A stretch of 64,000 bases of DNA from Amoebophrya sp. A120. Taxonomy: Eukaryota; Sar; Dinophyceae; Syndiniales; Amoebophryaceae. The notes beneath the pieces are model-generated. The model was given only the letters and a program-made list of their open reading frames with translations. It did no database searches and had not been told where the DNA came from. Numbering within the stretch: position 1 is the first letter of the stretch; each line of letters opens with the position of its first letter. The stretch covers positions 3,403,716-3,467,715 of the forward strand of contig CAJINV010000005.1 of the NCBI GenBank assembly GCA_905178155.1. The letters run 5' to 3'. The translations under genes and the position numbers were made by a program. Positions 56,704-64,000 of the stretch are shown here, piece after piece.

Positions 56704-59700
56704 TTAGGATTCACTTAGGCCAACACTTAGGTTTATCGAGAAAAACCAATAGTCCCGAAAATGGTGGGGCTCCACTTGCTATCAAATGTAAAAATGTCTG
56801 GGTCTGGAAGAGTCATGCTGTTTTTGCATGACACAGAAGGTCTGGCATGGAAGCTCTAGCATCACAGGTTTCGAGAAGCTTCCGCAATGCCGAATCCGCA
56901 TGACAAATCCCCCATTTTGGTGACAGAAAGTAGGCAGCGTTTGCTACCTATGCATGAGAGATTTTTCTGTGTTCTGAAATACGCATCACAAGTTTGTATT
57001 CTTCCAGACCCAGACATATTTGCAATCCATACTTGCTCCCGATAAACTTGCTCTCCCTCATTTTCTGCCCCACCGCCCACACCTCCCGTCCCGTCTGGCG
57101 ATAACTCGAGACTCTGACTGCTGTTCCCGTAACTCAAAAACTGGTTGCGCTTGTACCGGGCGGAGCGCTTGCTACTGTTAATGGTGTTGTAGCCTCCACG
57201 GGGAGTTACCTGGTGATACATTGAGATTTTTCTAAGGTCATGAGCTTGCCGTGAGAACAGGTTGCGATTCGAGAAAAATTGCAGAAGCAGGAGGTCGAGG
57301 TCGTGTGCGTGTGGTGAATAAAAGCAGTCCTGGTCTAGATTTTTTTGTATGACAAGTCAGCAGTCGAATTGTTCAAACGGACCAGGAAATAAAGAAGTAT
57401 AGATCAACAAATACGTATCTCGGCGTGAACAGGCTGTTGTTGAAGACGGAGGACGGCGTCAAAACGGTATCGGTTCTGCTCGTGTTAAGCATGTTGTTTC
57501 CATCCACCCCGGAAGATGATGAAGACACCGGTGCTCCTGAAAACGAACTCGGCTCAAATTGCAGTTGAGATTGTGGCCCAAGAGCGCCAGCTGCACCAGG
57601 AGGTCCTGCTACTACACTAGGAAGAGTTGTAGAAGAGGTGGTTGCAGTTGTTAACACAGCTGATGTGCCTATGCCATAATTATTGCCATAACTTCCCGCT
57701 TGTCCAGCACTGCCCGTAGCAGTCTGCCACGGCGTCGGCCGATTGTACCGGTCCCGGTAGTTTGGGTCGCCGAAGCTGGTCGACAAAAAAGACGCACTCA
57801 GTAGCGAATGTGCTTGCGCGTACATGGAATCGGGCGCCGCGGGCGATTGGGGTATGGAGGATGGAGGCAAATTCTCCACACTGTTACGCAGGAAAGAGGA
57901 CTGCTCTAGAGGGGTATCGGAGAGAAAGCTTGTTGTAGTTGTTCCCTGCTGCGGTGCCTGTGCAGCTCCTGCTCCGAATGATGTTGGTGGTCCTACAGGT
58001 GGTTGCTGGGACATCGCTCCTGCTGGTGCATTGGCTGTCGATCCTCCGACCAAAAAAGACCCGGCGTTTGATGCAGTTGCTCCACCCGATGATGAAGTCG
58101 TGTGTGACAGATAGGGCGCAAACTGGGTGGCAGGAGAAGCGGCCAGTGGGGTAGTGGTAGTAGGAACAAGGCGTTGTTGGTTGTGGGCACCTGGTGAGGA
58201 ACAAGCCGCTGCTGAACCTGGCCCAGCAAAAGGGTTTTTTGTAGGTTTGCTCGAGCTAGAGGACGAGACACTTGAACTACTTGTCCCGCCGTACATTACG
58301 TCCAGCTTCGGGGAGTGGCTCAATCTCACTTGGTGATACGAACCAAGATCAGACTGGGTGCAGTTATCCAACATTCGACTTTGATTCGACTGCTGTCCGC
58401 CCCTCACCGGTGGCAACGCTCCGACAACCGTTGAAGATCGCGAATGATTTATTGCAGCGGGAGGAGCCCTTAACGGTCTATTTGCATTCGCCGATAGAGA
58501 GGCACTAGGCAGTGTTTCCGCAAGTGGGGTAGGAATTGGCCTCAGCCCGTTTTTATCGTCCACCCGCACTCCATGGCTCAGGTAGCTCATCGTACCAATG
58601 TCAAGCTCAGGTCGGGAGGTTGCAGCCGCGAGGTTGTCCTCCACAGTGGTACTGGGCACGTCTCCCGCTCCTGCAGCAGCTGGGGTTGCTTTTCTGGGCC
58701 GCTGCAGCTCTGGTTTTATTCCGTCGGACAATCTCGGTTCATCGGGAATTGCAGCCAGACGAGGAGCACTGACACTGTAAGTGGCTCCGCCTTGTTCATG
58801 TTGGGTAGCGACTATGCCCTTTGACACCGACCGGGAATTATGATGATCACCGCCAAAATTATAACCGGAATCTGGTGACGCGGCGGAGGGTGGCGAGCTG
58901 GAACAGGACGAAGCACTGGCTGATGAGGACGAGGATTTCGAAATCGTGTGGTCGCTCAAAGTTGGTCTCAACTCCAAAGCGGTCGTGGAGAGTGTACGGC
59001 CAAAACCAGCGAAGCTGCCTTCTACTGTTTGTACCCCTGCTGCGGATTGCGCCGAGGGTCCGCACGACACGGAGTGGGAGTTGTAGTACCCGTTCCCATC
59101 TCCTGGCGCCCCCGCCTCCCGCACAGGACCCCACAGTCCCGACGAACTACAGCTCGACGCCGCTGATGAAGATCCGACACAAGAACTCGAAAACAAACCA
59201 TCCGGCGGACTGGCTGGCGTTTCATTAGTGTGCGCCCCCTCTTTCAACGGGGAACTTTTTTCCTTTTTCTTCTTTCCACCGATTTGGAAAAGGTCCATAC
59301 CAAACTTCTTTTTCTTCTTTTCGCTCGTACTAGTGCCTTCGATAAAATCTACGGCGTCGTCCAGCGGGCCGGAATGCAGGTCCGGTGATTGCGAGGAACT
59401 ACTGACAGACGACTTTTTCTTGTCCTTTTTCTTCTTCTTCGATGAGCTGGTCGGAGAGGCCGTGCTGTCGCGGGCAGTAGTTCCTTCAGCAAAATTTTCT
59501 GCTCCAGCCTCAGTGGAGGTCGCCGACTTAGTATTTCCAACCTGCGGGGTCGAGGTCGTATCCACATGGAGGTCCCGTGACGCTGAGGCAGGCGTTGCGC
59601 TTGCGTCCGCATCGACGGAGTTGTCAGCTCCTGTGGTGGCTTGAGCTTGTTTGTTGGACGTCTTTTTGCCTTGGAAGACGCTGCTGAGAAAGTTGTTCAT

Positions 59701-60843
59701 CTTGCTTTTGCTCTGCGGAGCACCAGCGGATGGTGCACCAGAAGCTGCTTGTTCCTGCTCTGTTCGTTCCTGTGTATCATGATCAGCTCGAACTACAGTC
59801 TCTGCAATAGAAGTATCTTTCTGTCGTGGGGTCACTGATTGTGTTTTTGCCCGTTCTTTTGAAGACGTGGCGCTGCGGTTCGTCATGATCAAGTTCAGAC
59901 GACCGGCGAGACTCGTGGGTTGCGCCGCTGCACTTGCTCCAGGCGGGACAGAACAAGTTCCAGCTGCACCTGCTTCCTCCTGCTCCTGCTCTTGATGTGA
60001 CTTTGGCTTTGCTTCTTCCAGCACAGCAGCTTTTGCTTTTTCCGGGGTAGTGCTATCAGCAGCTCTAGCTGTCTTCTTTCCACCCCTTGATAGCATATTG
60101 GAGAACAAATTCCGCTTCGAACTACTCTCGCTGCGGGCCTGCTCCTGCTTCTCCTTCTCTGCACTTTGAGTTCTTGGTTCGGTCGTTGACTGCTCTGTTT
60201 GATCTGCACTCTTCTGGTCGTTCGCGAATTGCTGCTGCTGCAGCTCTGCTGGTGCAGTATGCATTGCAAAAGTATCGTACTAGTATAAATCGCATGACAA
60301 ATTTCCTCAGCATGTGTAATGCAGATTTACCTTTAGAAAAAGGATTTGTAATGCGTGATTGCAATACGAGTACGATACTTTTGCACTGGATATGCAGCGC
60401 CAGTCAGCAAAACCGCTTCCTCCTCTACTTCCAGCACCACCGGACTATTGTTCTTACTGGATTCTCGCGACGGCTTTCGGAACCACGATTCTGACGGCGT
60501 AGCATCGTCCTGGTCTGTCAAGCCCCCTCTCGCCGACGCCGACGCGGAATTAGTTCCGGCGTTAGCTGCACCTGTACCTCCGCCCGCCGGTAGCTTCATT
60601 TTGTTCTATCCACAGAGAAAAACTCAACATCCCCATCCATTTTTCGCATGACAAGCACGGGACTTGATGCGTGACGTTTTGCATGACAAATTGGAAGGAT
60701 GGGGATGGGTGTTTTTTCCTGGATATGTTCCCCGCCCGTTGCATCATGTTGCCCATGCGGGAGAGGAGGGATCTTTTCCTACTCGCTTCCGAACCCGCGA
60801 TGCTCGCTGTGCCGTCGTCTTCGTTGAGATCTAGTGGAATCAT
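56704..60843 (-). CDS. Large Ser/Lys-rich low-complexity protein of about 1137 aa
   Basis: Exons 60843-60726, 60601-60393, 60252-57415, 57209-57032 and 56774-56704 total 1138 codons. Three of the four introns are introner-like elements; the fourth (57210-57414) is GT-AG. The first in-frame ATG is at 60843, giving MIPLDLNEDDGTASIAGS, though a preceding TACAG could mean an upstream exon. Most of the protein is Ser, Ala, Thr, Gln and Lys in short runs, with lysine clusters such as SSSKKKKKDKKKSS and SEKKKKKFGMDLFQIGGKKK. No catalytic or binding domain is recognisable. The last exon (VEPHHFRDYWFF) shares DNA with the tandem repeat to its left, so the C-terminus may derive from repeat sequence. 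Confidence 0.72.
56780..57031 (+). mobile_element. Introner-like element, family B (252 bp)
   Basis: TATCAAATGTAAAAATGTCT left, TATGGATTGCAAATATGTCT reading in from the right. Perfect CTTGC flanks. Excision joins EQVYREQ to VEPHHFRD. The interior matches the copy at 10965 in reverse complement. Confidence 0.93.
60258..60392 (+). mobile_element. Introner-like element, family A (135 bp)
   Basis: TATGCATTGCAAAAGTATCG left, TATCCAGTGCAAAAGTATCG reading in from the right. Perfect TGCAG flanks. Excision joins LLTGAA to PAELQQQQ. Confidence 0.93.
60607..60725. mobile_element. Introner-like element, family D relative (119 bp)
   Basis: The smallest copy. Ends are TATCCACAGAGAAAAACTC and TATCCAGGAAAAAACACCC, both followed by CCATCC or CATCC, and resemble the family D copy at 31974. 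Perfect TGTTC flanks. Excision joins MMQRAGN to KMKLPAGG. Confidence 0.88.
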
Positions 60844-61018
60844 GTTGTCAGCAACGTCGGACGGGCGGCGACTAGGCGTTGGAGACACTGTAGGTCAAAG
60901 GGTATTTAATTCTTTATGGGAGCGTCGCTATTTCTGTCAAACAGAGCGACACAACAAGAACTGCTTCTAGTATAAGAGATTCGTATTAACAAAACTACAC
61001 TGCGTCGCACGACGCCTT

Positions 61019-63608
61019 TCATGCTAGGCAAAATTCCTTTTGAGCAGGTACACGTCGAGTCACGGTCAAGCATCGTCTATTATCAAGAGTACCTTCTTGA
61101 AGGTTCTTGTCCTTTGTCGACATCGCTTTCGTCAAATTAGTTTTCATCTTGGAGAAAGCCGTTCCCATTTTTGTCGCGGCTGTTTGCTTTTTCGAACTGG
61201 AGCTCATAGTCTCTTTCTTGTGGTCTTCCTCTTCTGCTGCTGGCACGACCTCCAATGTTGCTGGTAATATTTCGTCTTCACCCGTGGTTCTTTGCATTTG
61301 CTGCTCCACCACCGCAAAAACATCATTTTCCAGCACTCTTTTGTCCTCCGGCGCACCATCGTCCTCTCCTAAGTCGATTTCGTCAACTTTGCTAGAGGGT
61401 GCGGCAAGTAGAACTGCAGCTCCTGTAGTTGTGCTGGTCGTGGTGCTGTTGATGCCAAGCGTCACATCATCTGGTTTTATTGCGACGATTTCTGTTCTTG
61501 ATGGAAGATGACCGGCATGATAATTCTTGTTCGGATCTTCATGCTGATTTATTCTTGCGTCGCCTTCGACATTATTATCAACCACTTCCTCGTACTCCGA
61601 GAAGTACGGCATGCGATTGGTAATCGTCTCGTGTAGCTGACCAGATGAAGAAGCTCTATGGTCATCGGGGTGAACATCGAGCTGCTGTGCAACTAAATCG
61701 TTCTCCGCATCAAACGCGGTCTCGTAGTCGTACTCAGCCGGAGTCCTGCGACGTCGGGGGTGATCATCTTCAATTTCTTTTTCGTGTAGTTGATCTCCGC
61801 CATCATGAACCTGAACATAATTCTCATTCGACGCCGGGGGCATTTGCAGGGTCTGCTCCTCTGACGTTCGCAAACCCTTCTCAGGACTCGCGATATTGAA
61901 CATTTCCGGTCCGGTGGTCGCGTTTTTTCCATTGGCTGCAAGAACTTCTACGTGAGGTTCTTGTGATACCTCTTGTCTTACAGTTACACCCTCACGACCC
62001 GCAAGAACAATCGCAGGCTCGGGTGCTCCCGAGACAACCGGCTCCTGATGCTGTGCCGTGCTTGCGGTTTGCTGCTTCATTTCTTCAGGGGAGTCGTGGT
62101 TATAATTTTCTTGTCGTGCTGCAAATTCGAATTCGTTCTGATCCTGCTCCGGCGGGGGTGGTGGTCTCAGTTGTACCTCTGTACTATTTTGCTTCGGATT
62201 ATACATCATCATCCCAGCAGCGGCCGGCACAGCGCCGTAATTCCTCTTCCCCGCAGCCCGGTAACTTGGCGTATCGAATGCAAAAATGTCTGGGTCTGGA
62301 AGATTGCTGAGGTTTGTGATGCTATATCTGCTTGACACAGAAGGCGTGCCATGCAAGGCCTAGCATCACAGGTTTTGAGACGGTTTCCCAATGCCTAATC
62401 CGCATGACAAACACGTTCTTTCGGCGACAGGAAAAGGAGGTCCTTTTACTGTCCAAGCATGACAGAACTTTGTGTGATCTAAGTATGCATCACAAGTTCG
62501 CATCCTTCCAGACCCAGACACTTTTGCATTCGATATGGCGTGATGCTCACCGATCGACTCCTCGCCTCCAGCAAGTCCAATCCTATGCAAAAACGTCCCC
62601 GCCCCCCTAGTGAAGATGGGGAATCGGCTAGAAAAATCCACAAGCTTTGGCTGTTTTGCATCACAAGTTTGGAGGACTCGTAGTGTACCACTGCTGTTTG
62701 AGGTAGTTCAGGAGCATCACAGATCTAGTATATCATGCTGCTTGGAGCATGACAGATTCCAGAAAACGACTAGAAAATGCTTTTCGTTTTCATGGGGCTC
62801 CGCATGACAAACCTTTTCAGCATGATGCAGATTTGCATTGCAACTATGGGAGGGGACGTTTTCAAATACGATAAGTCCACCACCTTTTTCATCTGCGTCA
62901 TCCCCTCGCGTAAAACCGTCCTTTGGGCCTGATGCCCTTCGAGGAGCAACCGGAACCGGTGCGCCGACTCGCTTCTCTCCCGGCTCTGCCCGCGCTTCAG
63001 CAACTCCTGCATGAACTTGGATCTCTGTTGCTTGTCGTCCGAGGTAGCAGTTGTGGGCGTTGTCGCGGAGGTGCTGGAGGTACGCGGTCGGGTTGTACTT
63101 CGCATTTGCTGCCCTCCTCCGCTTTGGTTGTTATTTCTCGTATTTCCAGCTAGTACAGCTGTTGGGCTTGCTGCAGTGCGGCCGGCGGGGGACTGGAACT
63201 GGTAGGGATTATTTGACGTGTCGTGGTGGTCATCAGCACTAGTATAAGGAGCGAAATTACCGTGTCTTTCACTAGTTGCGACGGACGGAAACATATTCAC
63301 TTCGACCAGTTTCTGCACCGTCAAAAATCGCTGTCGGTGCCGCGCAAACTCCTGCTGTTGCTGTTGCACGAAGATCTTCTGCGTCTCGACCTGCACATAA
63401 TTTTGAAAAGCTGCTCGCTCACTCGCGAGCGCCTGCTCCCGTTGCTGGAGGTCGTGGAAGTGTTGCTGGTGGGTGTGTTCTACCGCGGTATTCAAAGTTT
63501 GGCTTTTCTCAGTCACGCTGCTACGGGCGGCATCTAGCTCGCCTTCAAGCTGCGTCACCAGCGAAAGAAGTTCCTGCTCGCGGGCGCGATCTGAAAGTTT
63601 GTGTTTTT
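61019..63608 (-). CDS. Coiled-coil and low-complexity protein, 5' end unresolved
   Basis: Exons 63608 or so-62874, 62573-62536 and 62266-61019 join in one frame once two introner-like elements are removed. The first visible exon follows a TTTCAG acceptor, so an upstream exon is missing or lies beyond the repeats at the edge. The N-terminal part is coiled coil (QLEGELDAARSSVTEKSQT, then DLQQREQALASERAAFQNYV). Ser/Thr-rich sequence, a second helical block (KQQRSKFMQELLKRGQSRER) and a Glu/Asp/Ala-rich half ending QKEFCLA complete it. I do not recognise a family. Its stop lies about 175 bp from the start of the next gene. Confidence 0.7.
62272..62535 (+). mobile_element. Introner-like element, family B (264 bp)
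   Basis: TATCGAATGCAAAAATGTCT left, TATCGAATGCAAAAGTGTCT reading in from the right: the same A-to-G change sits in both ends, so they match each other better than the family consensus. Perfect TGGCG flanks. Excision joins SVSITP to SYRAAGK. Confidence 0.93.
62579..62873. mobile_element. Introner-like element, family C (295 bp)
   Basis: Left end AATCCTATGCAAAAACGTCC (first base changed from T), right end reversed TATCGTATTTGAAAACGTCC. Perfect AGTCC flanks. Excision joins QMKKVVD to LLEARSRS in frame; only 38 nt of exon separate it from the element at 62272. Confidence 0.85.
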
Positions 63609-63783
63609 TTCACTCCATGAAGTTGAAGATATTTGATTATCTGTGACAGCGCATCACGACATGATCAAGACGCATGCTCGTGTCAAAAGTAGTCCTTGTC
63701 GTCCACACGAGAATCAATATGGAGTTGCAGGTAGCTATCTAAGTACTTATCTATCAAGTTAAGCCATGGCCAGGGCGTAAAAA

Positions 63784-64000
63784 ACCGAGAATCGCAAACC
63801 GAGAATCGGAAACCGAGAACCGAGAATCGGAAACCGAGAGCCGAGAATTGGAAACCGAGAACCGAGAACCTGAAACCGAGAATCGGAAACCGAGAACCGA
63901 GAATCGGAAACCGAGAACCGAGAATTGGAAACCGAGAACCGAGAACCTGAAACCGAGAATCGGAAACCGAGAATCGGAAACCGAGAATCGGAAACCGGAA
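63784..64000. repeat. Minisatellite of CCGAGAA-type units
   Basis: From 63784 to the window edge the sequence is built of CCGAGAATCGGAAA and CCGAGAA units with a few variants (CCGAGAACCTGAAA, CCGAGAATTGGAAA, one CCGAGAGCC). A higher-order unit of about 70 bp appears twice. The array continues beyond the window. Confidence 0.9.

Noticed and set aside
5622-62873. CRISPR array or regularly spaced repeats
   Set aside because: The recurring 15-30 bp words come as inverted pairs at element ends and are not regularly spaced direct repeats.

Overview
This is nuclear DNA of a microbial eukaryote, most likely an alveolate close to the parasitic dinoflagellate Amoebophrya (Syndiniales). That assignment is inferred from gene architecture: genes are broken by many short introns, many of those introns are transposon-like with inverted-repeat ends, every supported gene lies on the minus strand, and proteins are rich in Ser, Gln and Ala low-complexity tracts. 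No prokaryotic operon, CRISPR array, rRNA or tRNA gene was seen. Layout from left to right, all transcribed leftward: a PX-domain-like protein running off the left edge (1-2728); the C-terminal ORF of a non-LTR retrotransposon (3794-5278); a secreted cysteine-rich protein with PAN-like and WCxxxWCYV modules (5411-9001); a giant Gln-rich protein (9632-14210); the ATPase OLA1 (15105-17212); a ribosomal-L1-domain nucleolar protein (18069-19579); a family II inorganic pyrophosphatase (20490-22202); a cysteine-containing possibly saposin-like protein (22972-24833); a multi-pass membrane protein (27344-30490); an EngB-type organellar GTPase (30907-32428); the cristae organiser MIC60 (33096-36509); an ABHD4/5-like hydrolase with a long tail (37181-42510); a SpoU RNA methyltransferase (43955-44821); the pre-rRNA factor TSR2 (48000-49273); a PPIL6-like cyclophilin with IQ-like repeats (50399-53302); a small possibly mitochondrial protein (53943-54668); and two large low-complexity proteins (56704-60843 and 61019-63608). 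Several genes belong to ribosome biogenesis or RNA modification (L1-domain protein, TSR2, SpoU) and two to organelles (MIC60, EngB), but there is no sign that neighbours form a pathway. The dominant signal is a set of 24 short (119-321 bp) introner-like elements lying inside nine of these genes. Each begins TATC or TATG (one begins CATG) and ends GATA or CATA, has terminal inverted repeats, is flanked by a 5-bp direct repeat (often perfect), encodes nothing, and carries stops. Removing the element plus one copy of the direct repeat restores the reading frame wherever I could follow it closely, and for none of them can a frame-preserving boundary give GT-AG. Ordinary GT-AG introns coexist in the same genes. 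At least six terminus families are present, and two of them occur in both orientations relative to the host gene. Intergenic DNA holds a GC-rich tract (25.1-26.6 kb), a diverged 1.2-kb tandem duplication with GC-rich cores (45.5-47.9 kb), a three-copy repeat of about 250 bp with an internal palindrome (54.9-55.6 kb), and a minisatellite at the right edge. Exon coordinates given below were worked out by hand from frame and splice signals and need transcript support.
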